From Serinus canaria (lineage: Eukaryota > Chordata > Aves > Passeriformes > Fringillidae): a DNA stretch of 64,000 nt. How positions within the stretch are numbered: position 1 is the stretch's first letter; the number at the start of each line of letters is the position of its first letter. A program made the position numbers and the translations under genes. This document shows positions 38,609 to 51,696 of the stretch, piece by piece. The DNA is taken from positions 102,976,179 through 103,040,178 of the forward strand of contig NC_066316.1 in the NCBI RefSeq assembly GCF_022539315.1, given 5' to 3'. Under the pieces are notes generated by a model, which saw only the letters and a program-made list of their open reading frames with translations, made no database searches and was not told the DNA's origin.

Positions 38609-40313
38609 TATAAAATTTAAAACTGGAAGGTTTTTGATGTTCACAAGCTGTTCCCCTCTGACTTGCTGTAGTTTTGGGATTTATTTATGCAGACAAATAA
38701 TAGCCCGGATTCCCTATAAAAACCAAAATGTCTTCTATTTCAATGAAAGCCTCAGAGCAGCTTGAGGACATTCTTTCAGGCAATGTGAAATAGGCTTGAG
38801 GTTTAGGCCCCCTATCAGTGCTTTTAGTCACCATCTGTAGCCATGGGGTACATTACAACTCCGTATCAGATAATACCCCGTGTTCTGGCACAGCAAACAA
38901 TGAAATGTGATGAGCACTGCTTCCTACAACCTGAAACTCCCTGGGAATCTGACCAAAAGATGGCTTCACCACCAAGATTTTGTTGTGTTGGGTTGGGACT
39001 CATGCCTGGAATTTATCTGTGGGCTGAAGCTGGCAGAAGGATGGGCTTTGTTGGCACCTGGGAAGTACAATGACTAATTTAATTAGGGAATTAGTACCAT
39101 GTGTAGAATATCCATACTGCTGCTAAACTTGCAAAGAGAAAGCAGTCAAAACCTCAGATTTAATTCTTCTTCAGGACTAGCATAGCTACTGCTATTAGTT
39201 CCTTTTCTAAACCTATTGAAATATTTGTGTAAAGAATATGTGTGGTAACCAGCTATGGTTTTGCTTTATTTGACATGAGGTCACCACTTTACATTTACTA
39301 TGGGTATAAAGTGTTTCACCCTGGTTTGAACCTCAGCCTACCACAATTACAGTGTTGGAGTTCATCTGACTTCTCCCAAAACTCTTGGTGGGTTATTTTA
39401 TTATTTTACTGATGAAATTGTGGAAATGTCACTGCATTGCTACCACGGGTTTACTGTTCATGTGTTTCATTTGGTGGCACTGAAAAGCTCACACCACACA
39501 ACCAAGCAAAGGACAACCACAAAAATTAACTTTGTGTTGCCTATTTGGAGAAAACATGATTTAAATTGTTGGTCTTGGCATGTCCCAAAAGACCCATGAA
39601 ATGCATTTGGAGCCAGCCTTCTTCATCAGCTAATTTATGTGTGAGAGCTAAATAAAGGAACCTTGGGGAAAGGTGAAAAAGGAGCAGATAATCAAATATT
39701 AGAAAAGGGGAAAAATAAAAATCTGATTTATACTATTTTTAATGGGTTTTTTTTAATTGAGTTGACAAATATATCATGAGGTAGAGGTTAACTAAACAAA
39801 CCCTGATGAAAACTGTATAAAGTAACTCAACATAATAAAATGTAGCATGAAGCAGAACATTCTATGATGTTTCAGGACGTGGGGTATTCCCTCTCTTTCA
39901 CTTAGAGGGCCTTTATTACTCACTAACTGTGTCTTGATACTCAAGCATGACAGATGATGTGGTGACAGATATTTAAGATTGTGAACTAATGTTCAGTCTT
40001 CTATAGAGAACAAGAAAAGCCAATAGAATTTTTTCACCCTAACAGCTTGCCTTTTCTACTGCTCTCTAGAAGTGGAATTGAACCATGGTTCCTGAAAGGC
40101 CAGAGTGGGCTTTGGGATGGGAACACAAGAGATTGCAGTCCACACTCACAATTTTTTTATTTTATAGCCTTGTTATGTCTTTGAAACTGAACACTAGTAG
40201 GAGTGCTCTAATCCTCTCTTTTCCAGTTGTTATACAGATTTTAAAGAGCTTCTCATGCGACTGTCTATCTCTTGTCTCAGTCTGACCTGGGATGAATGTT
40301 GTGTTCTTTTGGA

Positions 40314-40359
40314 GTTTCAGGATTTGCGAGATGGGACTCTGTTTCAGGATTTGCGAGAT
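40314..40359. repeat. 19-bp direct repeat, period 27, before AATAAA
   Basis: GTTTCAGGATTTGCGAGAT occurs exactly at 40314-40332 and again at 40341-40359, with GGGACTCT between. An AATAAA hexamer follows at 40362-40367. It is probably a local duplication. No LTR or transcript end could be confirmed. Confidence 0.9.
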
Positions 40360-43187
40360 TAAATAAACTTTAATTGTGCATGACGTGTTGAACAGTTAGG
40401 CACTTTAAGCAGGGTCTACCTTAATATCCACAGGTTTGTAACAAAGCAAAAGCTATGACTCTACTGACAGAAAGTTACAGATCAGCTGTAGGGTCTATTT
40501 TACAATAAGGTGAGTCATCCTTAGTGCTGTCAGGTTGTGCTAAGCAGGCCTTAATTCATTTGTTCATATGGAGGCAACTAGCACCTCTGGGCTATATCTG
40601 CACCTAAATCATCTCGTTTAACCTCCAGCAATTCCAGAAGGGATCTGCAGTAGCCATGTGCCGTATTCACTGTTTGCAAGAAGATGTCTCAGATGCCTTA
40701 AGTATCAGAAAGTATTAGAAATTTGGTAGACAGCTGAATCAAATCCTTTCCCCACTTAGAACCTGAGGCTGATGACATCTAAGATTTTAGTGTTCCACTC
40801 AGAGGAGCCAAAGAAGAAGCAATTCTGAGGCATATTAGTCTCTTATATTTCAGCAAAGAGCTTGATTTGTCATAGTAGCTCATTCTTCACAACTTCATTT
40901 TGATTCAACAAGTTTCTTTGGATATGTAGCTCATTTAGCTCAAGTTCTTTTGTTAATTTTGATCAGTATTGGGTCATTTCCCCAACAGTGCAAGCTGTAA
41001 ATGACTAACAGCAGAGTTTTGTACTCTCTAGACATAACATCTGCCATCCAGCTATTCTCAATGTCTGTTTTAGGATTTCATTTTATATGGCAGCTCAATG
41101 TGGGTGAACACACTGATCAAGATATGACTGAAATTATAGGTGAAGTTTTACTAGTCCTTGTCGCTACATAAAAGATTTCAAAATGTCAACACAAGTTCTG
41201 TTTTCCCATGTCATTCACTCTGGGCAGATAGAAAAATCACAAGGGTGTAAACAGAATGATCTTGGAGCCTTGCTGTGGAAATAACCCGTATGATTAATGG
41301 CATCATCAATAGTTTCTTTCCCATGATATCTGTCCAAACATTTAAATCAGTATCACTTCCCAGAGTACATTCTGATAGGCAAGATACTGGCTGGCAAAAT
41401 GGATCTGCTGCACCTGTCCCTGCAGCCACACAAAGCTCCATGAGCAGAGGAGAGCCATGTCTTTTCTTGGGTGATACAGATTTTTGAGAAGGCTCTCTGT
41501 CCGCCCACACCTACTGTAAAGCTCTGGTTTAATACTTGTAGAGCGATTCCCAGCAGAAGTGTTCACTCTGTTGATTGCCAGGTGAAGGACCTGCTCATGC
41601 CCTTCAAAGAACTTACAGCTCAAAGCCTGGCACCAGAGAGCCTTCCCTGCTGAGCACATTGCATGGTCATCTCCCACAGCTCACACAGAGAGGCGGAATA
41701 ATGGAGAGGTGGACATGAGGAGATGAAAAAAACCCAAACCATTGGTAATATCAAAGGAGAAGAGCAGACAAATCAGATGCAAGGCTGCAGCCTTATATCG
41801 ACCACCTGAGATCTTTGTTCACCTTTATGTTGTTTCAGACCCACAACTAGAATCACTTTTTTGTGCATGGACCCATCTGCATTTTCAGTACAAAGGTGAT
41901 GTTATTTCTCTAAAACCTTATAGATTCTTCTAATGAAGAAGCAAGTAAAAATGATCCGTGCTATCCTTTACCAGAACATCGTAAGATAGAATGTTTTGAT
42001 AACAGCATGAGTCTTGGAGTTGAATCTAAAAAGGGAATTTTCCAAGGGAAAACTGGCATAGGGTTTTTTTTCTCTTTTGGCAGTTTTCCCACCACAAGTA
42101 ACCAATACTACTACCAGATAAAACCCAGCACTAAAGATTTCACATACACACATATGGCACCAAAATCCTTCAGTTTGAGTACACCTCTGAGATAATTCTC
42201 GTTCTCAAACTGAGATTTTTCCTCCAAGTAGTAATCCTTTTCCCTCAGGAGTGTGAAGCATTTCATGCTCTTCTGTGTGAAGAGGAGGTGCAGCTGAAAC
42301 AATTCCCCAGCAAAGACACACAAAGATGTTCAGCATTCCTGGAAGCTCCCTCTGAACCATAGTGTATATAAAATCAAGGGAAGAGGCTATTCATCCCATG
42401 GTGCTTAACCACCGTAGGATAAATTATCTGCGAGAAACAAAGTAGGTCTCATCTCATGCCTTTGTGATTACACAAGATGAAGCACAAAGCAAACTTTTAT
42501 GCCAGAAATTTATCTCTCCATCTGACTGAGCACATGCAACTGACCTTTTCAGACAAGATTTGCTGGCTCTTTCCCTTCTTTGGACACCCCAGGGGTGTTG
42601 TCCAGCTTAGAAAGCAGAGAAATGAAAATAGCCATGGGCACAAAATAATCTCTCTGTATGGGAACTATGTAAAAAATTGGAAACTCATCCTTTAGTCCTC
42701 AACATCAAATGTGACTAAGAATAAAAATACTAATGTTTTCTAGTAGGTGTTCTGAACAAATTAGGTCTAGCTTGAGCATCTTTCAGCTCAGGTTGAGATC
42801 CTGCAAAATAATGCCTTCTATAGACAGCATTAGTCAATCCATTAGTTTGTGCTCTTCTAATAATAAAAGGAAAGCAACCTGTACTTAAAACGTGTTTGGT
42901 ATCATCCTCTGTTGGAAACAGGATTGTGGTCTAGCCATTGATAATAAGACAAAACAAAGGAAAAGACTGATGGCCGAATTCAATCTCAAACAGAAATGAG
43001 TCATACAGATTTGAAGTTAAAATGCTGGGGGTTTTTCTTTTTTTTTTTCTTCTATACATTTTTCTCTATTTTCTGGTCTTAAAACTACTGTGTTTTCAAT
43101 TATAGTCATTCATAAAGGAGTGTGCTAAAAAATAAACTCTACTGTTATGCCTACCATTTTTATAGGGCCTCTTAAGAAACTTTTTTC

Positions 43188-43201
43188 TTTTTTTTTTTTT
43201 T
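43188..43201. repeat. Poly(T) tract, 14 T
   Basis: Homopolymer preceded by six T and one C, forming a T-rich run from 43181. Confidence 0.8.
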
Positions 43202-46200
43202 GTAATATGTAAATAAATAGTTGTATCAAATTTCTCATGATATTTTGGAGATCTAGTTTCGTAGTCACCTTTGCTATCAGACATCTTCAGCCCTTTCATA
43301 ACCACAAATAATAAGGACTGACTTATGAAACACAGCACATATCTCCGAGGATTTGCAATCTGAAAATCATGGTCTGCAGACCAGAAAATAGAAGAAGCAT
43401 AGGGACAGCTTTGGCCTCCTCTTCCCTTCTATGAGATCTATGCAATTGATACGCCACTCAGGAAAGAGCTGAATGTTTGGACACCTGTGCCAGCCAAGCA
43501 CCCGTCCAAGATGTTTCATAATCACACTTATTTCTGGAATCAGAATAGGATGCCAAGTCAGGTGGGAAAAGAGAGATAGTACTCAAGTCACAGTAGATAT
43601 TACCCAGTGAGGGGGCAAGGGGAAGGAATGTGGTCAAGTGCAGAGTAGAGGGTGAGAGGGAGGAGGAAATGGCAGAGAGTGATTAGATCCCACAAACAGC
43701 CAGAGTCAGCAGGGAGAGGGATGTGGTAGAAGAAAATGAAAGTTTTTTCCAAAAGTCAAGGAAAAGAAATAAACTGAAACAGTTTACAGAATCCCAGTCT
43801 CTGAAAGAGGCACTAGCAGCAAGAGAAAACAATGAGTGTTAGCCTCCCCACAGGTGGATGTGTGCCACAGGACTGAATGCAAAAGAAAACACTAACCTGG
43901 CCTGCAGGAAAATGATGAGGCATCTTATCTACTCCCTGGCTTTCAGGGGGTGTTATTCAAAGGTAGGAGAGAGGAAGCACCTGGTCACCTGGTTGACTTA
44001 GACCATGGAATGTCATTTGCTCAGGAAAAAGTCACTGGAGAGGCAAACCACCAGAGTAATGAATGACGAGTAAAGGAGAAGCTGAAATAGGAGGAGCAGA
44101 CTCGAAATGGTTGATAGGGATGCTTTCAAACTCAGCTGGTCACCTCATATATTCTCCACAAAACTTTCAGTTTCTCCCTTGTGTTCTTCCCATTCAGTCT
44201 TTGTTTGACACACCACTCTACATTTCCTAACAGCTTTTCCAACTCCCATTCCCTTTCCTGATATCCTTGCCAAATCCAGGCAGTATCTTTCACTTTTTCC
44301 CTTCCCCACATCACATACCAGAACATAATTTTCACAGCCTGAGGGTGCCAGCTCTGTGCTGTGCATTAAAATGACATTAAGTATTTTGTGGATCAACGGA
44401 AGCTAGAATATTTTTTTTGATGGGGTGAGGGTAGAGGGATGGAAGAGAAGGAAGAGGCCTTGTAAGTGGGCCTTCCTTAGCAGAACATCCTAAAAGAAAC
44501 ATATGATAATGTAATCATCGCAGATATTTGACAAATGCTGCTCAGTTCATTTTTTCCCTTCCTGATGACATATCCCAGGCTTTACACTGAGCTTCCCAAA
44601 GATAGATTGTGCACACAGCAAATATCTAGAGGAATGCAAAAGCAAAAAACCAGAAACATGACATTTGGGACACATTCCTTCACACTGACTTACTTCTTCA
44701 GCAAAATCTGCAAATGAAGTTATTAAGATAGTTAACACAAGCCAAGGTTATCTGAAAGCAAGCAAATATTTTATCATGAATAGTAGCATCGTTTAGTTCC
44801 AGCATTTAAATTATCCCTATAGTAGGTTTTTTTGCTCCTTTTTTTGCAACTCCTTTTTGGTAGTGTTGTTTAGCCTTCATTTAGTTGATTGCAAAAAAAA
44901 TCATGAAAGATAAAAAAGCCCCAATGAAAATCAGGAAAAGAATTTATTGAGAATCATATAATATTGTTTATTATTAAATCATATGAGATTTTGCTTTTAA
45001 TTAATAGCAGTTTACAATGTTATCCTAGAAGCATTGTATAAAAGAAAAAGTCAGAGCAATCTTTCCAAAAAAAAAAATAGTAATAATGCTTACTACATAT
45101 GACTATTGTCTATTCAAGAGGGTACTTAGCAGAAAATAAGGCATAGTTGGAAATATGATCCTCATTCTCTGGATTTTGAAAATACATTTTTTGAAGGCAG
45201 TGCAAAAATCTGGAGAATTTCCACTTTTCCTTAAAAATCAGTGTAATTAAGTTATCTTTATCTGCTTATTTCCAATTTAAGAATTTTTGTTGAATGGAAG
45301 TCAGTGTCAAAGTAGGAAAAGCACTTTTTCTTGTTTTCATATTGTTTACAAACTAGAAGGCATGGAAAGCAAAGAGTTACAGAAAGAGCATGTAAGAGAC
45401 AACAAGGAATGAGTGGCACTTTTCAGAATATAATTGGACAAAATAGTCATAGGGAAAACATGGTAAAAATCCAAACCCTTATGCACTTTGTGAAAATAGC
45501 CTTCCTTCCTGACAAGATTTTCATGTTACTTCTAGTATACTAAAATTGTCTCACTTGGCAGCAAAGGGGCTAATTGTACTTTACCCTTTAGAGCTCAGAT
45601 AACAGCTGATCCATCTTGTTGAGTTAAATCTCCTTGGATGATGCTCAGAGTGAGATCAAGGCTTCATGCTCCCCCAATTCTCTACCCATGCTGAGGAGGT
45701 CACCCTTTGATTCCTGGACTTTCATGCAGGAGAGAATTTACAGTCTCTGAGATACTTTACTTTTAACAGATTTTAATTTCTTAGCCCTCTCAGCAATGCA
45801 TCAGTTTTATGTTTGGACCCCAAAATGTCAGATGAGAGGAAGGATATTCAGCAAGCCCCTGTGTTTATTTGACATTCCAGAATGAATACATGTTGTGTGG
45901 ACAAAAGCGATGTTTTACAAGTTTTCACATTGCATTCTGAAAGGAGTGTTTTCTTTATAATCTATGTATCTTTATGTAGGCTGTAGGCCAGGTTAAGCAG
46001 TGTGATGCAAAGGCTGGGCAGAGGGCCTCTATTCACAAAGGAACACTTATTTCACTTCATCTTACATGGCTATCTGTGCTGCCAAGCTCCCGCTGAGGGA
46101 TGTTTTACACACCTCACACAGTGTGCGCTGCGCTTCTGACTCACTCCTCTACTTCTGCCCCGTTTGTGCAAACTGGGAGGTGGGACCAACAAATCTAACC

Positions 46201-47102
46201 ATCAGCAGTGGTGATGGGGCAGAGGACAGCTTCTGAAAAGGGAGCCTATAATTTCAGCTGTTTGACACATCTTGCCATCATCATGTTATTGCCAAACATA
46301 ATTTCTCTAGTTTCACAGTGTCATGCCCCGAAAGAGATTCTGTGGAAAGTGGTAGCAGAGCAGACCACTCTGAAGGGATGATATAGTGATGCTAACAGCC
46401 ATAACATGGCATATTGCCATGCTCTTTCTTTGAAATGTGCAGTGAGAAATGGGCTGTATTTCCATGGAAATATATTATCTGCCTGAGAAGCAAATGTTGC
46501 AAAGCATAAAAATTCAACCCTGCTCCATCAGTAACACAGATATTTTATCAGAAAGAGAGTTACTGGTAGAGCACTGGCAGAGACATTTAGCAGAAAAAAG
46601 GGGGGAAACCACAGTTTCTTTAATGCATTGTTCAACTCAAGATTCTTTTGTAATACTGTAACTTTTTCATTTGCAGTCAGAGAAAGGGTGAAGGTTCCTG
46701 ATGGCTCCAGGACTTTGGAAGAAGCATGTTCAATTCTTGTTGACCTTTCTTCTTGCCCCTTTGGGTAAATTTGAGCCAGAAAGTTCAGTATATAAAGCTG
46801 ACATCCAGTACATGCAATTAAAGATGCAAGCTTCCTCATCAAAACCAAAGCAGAATGTTTAGAATTTAGGCACAACATTTTGCTGCAAACCCCACCTGAA
46901 TTGCCACTTCAGCAACTATCTAAACTTATTGGTCCATATGTCTGGGTTGGTGTATCTCTCTCTCCTGTCTACCTGTGGCAGGCAGGTGCACTGCTCCCTT
47001 GAGCACAGACCTTCAGACTCTGCACTCAGAGCATCTCCCATCTGCATAGTGATTGACTGGAACTCCACATAAAACACAACACTGCCATTTTTTTTCTAAA
47101 AA

Positions 47103-47127
47103 CAGCTGCAATTACAAGTTGCAGCTG
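47103..47127. repeat. Inverted repeat with two CAGCTG E-boxes
   Basis: CAGCTGCAA (47103-47111) and TTGCAGCTG (47119-47127) are exact reverse complements separated by TTACAAG. Each arm carries a CAGCTG E-box. This may be chance or a paired bHLH site. Confidence 0.7.
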
Positions 47128-48267
47128 AATAACCTCCATCTCTGAGATGCCACATCCCTCCAAGCTCCTTGGGCTGCAGGATGTACCTGGTCTCCACAAG
47201 GTCCTGGTGGAGCCCAGTGAGGGTAGACACCATCTCACCTGCTCAAATACAGTCACAGAGCAGAAACAAATGCTATTTCCATGACCCCACAAAAGACACA
47301 AGAGAGCACAATTCAGAGGTTTAGTACGTTCTAAGGTACAGGCATGCCTGAGGGATAAAATTTATTTTGCTCCTTCTTCCTAGATATTTTTGCAATCCAA
47401 GAGACATTGAACAATGTATGTAACAACTCATAATTAAATATAATTGTCATTTGGAAGGAGGGACTGAAAGGCAGATTATTCCTGGTGGTCCCAGTAAAGT
47501 AGCCATATTTTCTCCCTCTTGCCCTGTGGTTCTCATTATCCCTTCTGCATAGTGGCATGGCTCCCACAGAAGGGGTGGAAGCTGCCTTTGATCCCATTTT
47601 ACCTATAGCTCAACAGAATAAATTAAGCTTCTCAGCAGTATAATATTTGGGTATAAATCACTTTTTCTGAGAAGTGCCTGACGCTCTATTTTCCATGTTT
47701 TTGGCAACTTCTAGACTATCCCATCAAAACTGCACCATGGGTGCTGGCAGTGCCTTAGAAACATCCGCTGAGCTCACCAGCCTCCCTGGTGGAACATTTA
47801 GCTACCTGCCTCTAAAAAAATAGGCAGGATTTAAAAATACTCTCTGCAGCATTGTTGAGTAATTTGGCATTTGTATGCACAACGATGCTCTGCACAGAGC
47901 TTCACAGATGCCTCATTAGTTACTTAATTGAACTTGCAAGGACTGATGCACAGCTTGCTGAGACTGGAAAGTTTGACTTTAGGAGAAGCACATCTAAAAA
48001 TTAGTTATGGTTGCAGTCAAGACAGCCAAGTCTACTGAGCCACCAAAGGAAGGAATTCCATAATGACCTCCCAGATATGCTGTTGTCTTCCAGTCATTCA
48101 TTTTAAAACATTTTTCAAGACACAGACAAAGGTTGTTAGCGATCTCTTGGCTAGTAGTGGTCTTTGAGGGTCTACTGATTTTATTTTTACAGATTGCAGA
48201 TCATTCAAAAAATATTTGATGAGCCATATTCAAAATAATAACAATGCATGCTTTCTTGGATTTAAGG

Positions 48268-48580
48268 TGTTGTGGTTTAGGAATGGAGCTCCCCAATTTA
48301 ATGCTCCCTCTGAGACTCTCCAAACCACACTGGCACTTGTTGCCTTCCCCCATCCTACTCTCTTTCCCCTCTTCCTGTGGTGGCTGGAGAGGAGAATTGA
48401 AGCCATAGAAATTAAAGGTTTGACAAGAACATTTTTTTGGAAACAACAATTTGATGAAACAAACTGTAGCAACAACTGTTATTAATGACAGAGGGCACAA
48501 GAAAAGAAACATTATTGCTCACCTCAAACCCCCTGACAATAGACAATACCCAACCACCCCTTCTGCCATGTGTGCTCAAC
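48268..48580 (+). mobile_element. Partial LTR resembling avian ERVL-type solo LTR
   Basis: The segment starts with the LTR-like TGTTGTGGTTTAGGAATGG and keeps the general layout of avian ERVL-type LTRs: a pyrimidine/C-rich part (TTCCCCCATCCTACTCTC), then GGTGGCTGGAGAGGAGAATT, an A-rich middle (ACAACAATTTGATGAAACAA), and GCTCACCTCAAACCCCCTGA near the right limit. The 3' half and the terminal CA end are not recognisable. There is no internal retroviral sequence on either side, so it would be a truncated solo LTR. It carries no coding capacity. The open frames on both strands here (up to 103 codons) are incidental. The family assignment is from memory and tentative. Confidence 0.5.
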
Positions 48581-49118
48581 CAATGTTTTAACATTGTATA
48601 TGTTGTTTACCATGTATTAGCATATAAAGAATGTTTTGAAAGAGAACCCCAGAGGAATATGTAGTTTACATGCAGAGGGTTTTGCCATCAGAATCTACAG
48701 ATAAAAATTAATTCCTGCTTATTTTAGAAAATGTTGGACTGAGTAAAGATTTGTCTCTTTTCCATAGTGTCATTAGAAAGAAAATCATCTTTGTGCAACT
48801 TCCAAGAGTGATGTGATAATAACAACACTGGCTGGCTTCACCAGTCTGACACTGACAGGCATTATTGGGAATGTGCCCACACAACTGCATTAAACCAACC
48901 ACTTGAGCAACCCTGCCATAGCCCATCTCTATTATTAGAGAAAACGAAACCTAATGAGCTCCAAACAGGAGTGTCTAAGCATATCACATCATACCCTTCA
49001 ATTATGCTTCAAAACATTATCTTGGTACAGAAATTTTCTGTTTTCTGTTAATACAGCTCCCAGATTACATACAACTTTACCAAATAGCGTCGGTATTATT
49101 GAAGTACGATTTAAAGTG

Positions 49119-49148
49119 GTTCTCTGTCAATAAGTTCTCTGTCAATAC
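49119..49148. repeat. 15-bp tandem duplication
   Basis: GTTCTCTGTCAATAA is followed directly by GTTCTCTGTCAATAC. A T-run follows at 49151-49160. Confidence 0.85.
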
Positions 49149-49929
49149 ATTTTTTTTTTTCATTTAGGTTCATGCACATATGCACCTCATGGTTAGATTT
49201 AAGTGCAATTGCAGAAGAATAACTGACTAAACATTTACAAAGAATCCAGTTAGTAGCCGAGGAAAGAAAGGTGGAAAGAGTGAGATAATGAAAATTAATA
49301 AAAAAAGCAAGCTGCAACGAACTGGAACCATTTGGATCTTCAGCCATTTTGCACTTGGTTTCTGAAGTGGTATGCCTAAATTCAACATCATTGTGACCTG
49401 AGCTGGACTTATGGCTGGAGTTATTCAGATAGTGAGCTACAAAGTAATCATGGTAAAATCCTCACACTTGCTCTTTTCATAGTCAGGGGGGCCTTAAAGC
49501 CCATAATTCCAAATGACAGAGAGTTCCCTTGACAAAAAAGATGGTTTTAAAGACATGATTCGAGCACCAGTTTCAATCCTTGGCTCCAGTGTACTTGGGT
49601 TTATCTGCATGCCTGAGGTTTATGCATTAAAAACCACTTCGTAGTACTGACAACCTAGCAATAGAAAAAGTATTTTATTGTACTGCAAGACAGTAATGCC
49701 AGAGCTGGTTTTTGTTAAATTCACAGATTATTCCCAATTACTTTTTTTTCTATTGAGGGTTTCCCTAAGAGTAAAAGCCTGTGGATTTTATTTTATTTTG
49801 TTTGTAAATACATCACCTTTATGCAACACTGTTCAAAATGCAGAAACCCAGACAAAAAAAACCTTCTGCAAAAAATGCAGAAGAATAAAAATTCTACTGC
49901 TGAAGTCACAGAATTTATGTTTATTACTT

Positions 49930-49943
49930 AAAAAAAAAAAAAA
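49930..49943. repeat. Poly(A) tract, 14 A
   Basis: Simple homopolymer in an A-rich stretch (49850-50005). Confidence 0.8.
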
Positions 49944-51668
49944 GAAACAAAACACTGAACAACAAAAAAATCAACCCAAACTAACCAAATAAAAATAAAA
50001 TAAATTGCCAAACTATGACCCTTCACAACAGAACTGTGGCATTTTTATAGAGGACAATAGTGTATAATGAACTTAATGCAAACACAGCCATTGTAACATG
50101 CTCATAGACATTAAAGCTTTTCTTTCTATTTCACATTGATGCAGTTCTCTTTTTACCAAGTTTATTGGTAAGAATAACAACTAAAACTTTTAAAATTCCA
50201 CTTCAACTACATATGTTAAGAAAATTATGTTATCAATAGCTTTGTGCTTAATATCTCAGCTCCACTAATTAGAAAAGAGTAGAGGCACCATTGGTAGAAG
50301 CTGGGTAGATGGAATGAATATGTTTCTTCATTGCTATAAAGAGAAATCTACCATAACTCCATCCAAAATTTGAGTTCAGTGGTGATTCAAATGAAGCTAT
50401 ATATTCTGAAACCTCTGCTGTTACAAGAGTTTCACTATTTCTGTTGAAAATTCATAATTTTGAATAAAATGAAGGAAGAGTCAAAATATCTGCCTATCAT
50501 AAGGCTTGCATTTGTTTAATTTTCCTACAATGAAAGAGGTGTGGATAAGTGGATCATACTTTCTACAACCTCAGCTGGAAAAGACTTTAGTCTCCCTCAT
50601 TAGAACTTGACAAGATCTAGCTTTTGCAATAGTTTGAGACATGAGGAGGAAGCACAAGTAACCATTGAGATTATTCTATGTTTTCAAAGTCTGGCAATTG
50701 CAAGAGACTGGTCAATTAATCTCTGTGTAGCCAAGTGATGGAAGCTGTCCTGGAAGAGTGATGTCCATTTACGACCAGTAGACTCTGTGAGGTCTACAAA
50801 CTATTTCAAAAGCACCTGTGAAAGGTACAAATTAATTGCTAGGGGATTAAATTCAGCAAATGAGGAATCATAGGTTTACAGAATGTTTTTGACTCAATCA
50901 TTTGAAAAGGATGAAAACCACTGTTCCAAAGTATTTCCATGCCAGTCCACCCCATGAGGGTTAATAACATACACAGGAGTTCTGCTAAATGTCACAGTAG
51001 TTACTATGCTCTAATCCTGATCCCCAACCTACTGTAGCTGCTATAAAATATATAGTAATAATTTCCTGAGGCTGGGTAATGTATAAGGAATGTCAGACCA
51101 GGCTCTGGACATATTTGCCTTAGCTCTGTTTTATTAAAGTGAAACTTTTATTAAGGCATGTGGTGAATTGAGCAATCTGCATGATTCATGCAGTTATAAA
51201 CCTATTGCTACACTCACAATAAATCAATGAGCCATTGTCACATGTTCACTGTAGAGTAGATTAAATAATAAGGGGAAAAATCAATGTGGAAGTATTATTC
51301 AGCCATGTGAAAGTATTAAAAATATACTCCAAATATATTAAAAGCACCAAATTCTGGTTGAGCTAAGCTTTATTCCATAAACAAGTTTCCTTGTATGCAA
51401 GGTATTTATTTACTCATGGTCTATATAAGAGTCAATATAATTAACAAAGTTAAATTATGTCTTTTGCTGAGTTATTTCTGGTTGGAACACACTCTTACGA
51501 TTCACGTGGTAAAACTGGGGGCCAGGGCTCCAGCCTGACCTCTGCATACCCTCAGCTGTACTGCTCAGAGGGAAACACGAGAAGGAACTACTCCTTCAGG
51601 ACTGCAACTGTCACAGGAAGGTGCTGATTCATCACTCCATTGATGCCTGAGTTGCAAAGGGTCATTTT

Positions 51669-51696
51669 GGGTTGGGACTAAAAGGAATGGTTGTGG
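51669..51696 (+). repeat. 28-bp exact direct repeat, copy 1
   Basis: This contains GGTTGGGACTAAAAGGAATG followed by GTTGTGG, identical to 53067-53094. The flanks of the two copies do not align beyond a few bases. Confidence 0.9.

Larger units (their letters stand above)
38609..48267. other. Unique AT-rich DNA, no gene recognised
   Basis: Nearly 10 kb without a recognisable exon. Minor features are a 27-base-period duplication at 40314-40359, a purine-rich stretch at 43560-43760, poly(T) at 43188-43201, a palindromic CAGCTG pair at 47103-47127 and a motif-rich segment at 47850-47965. Open frames up to 116 codons (46528-46878 minus) lack domains. Confidence 0.55.

Noticed and set aside
42171..42212. 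9-bp inverted repeat CAGTTTGAG / CTCAAACTG
   Set aside because: Arms are too short, with a long loop, to stand out from chance in 64 kb.
43560..43760. Purine-rich stretch
   Set aside because: Low-complexity composition bias. No tandem unit and no known element.
48201..48512. Overlapping open frames on both strands
   Set aside because: They lie within the LTR-like fragment and reflect its base composition.
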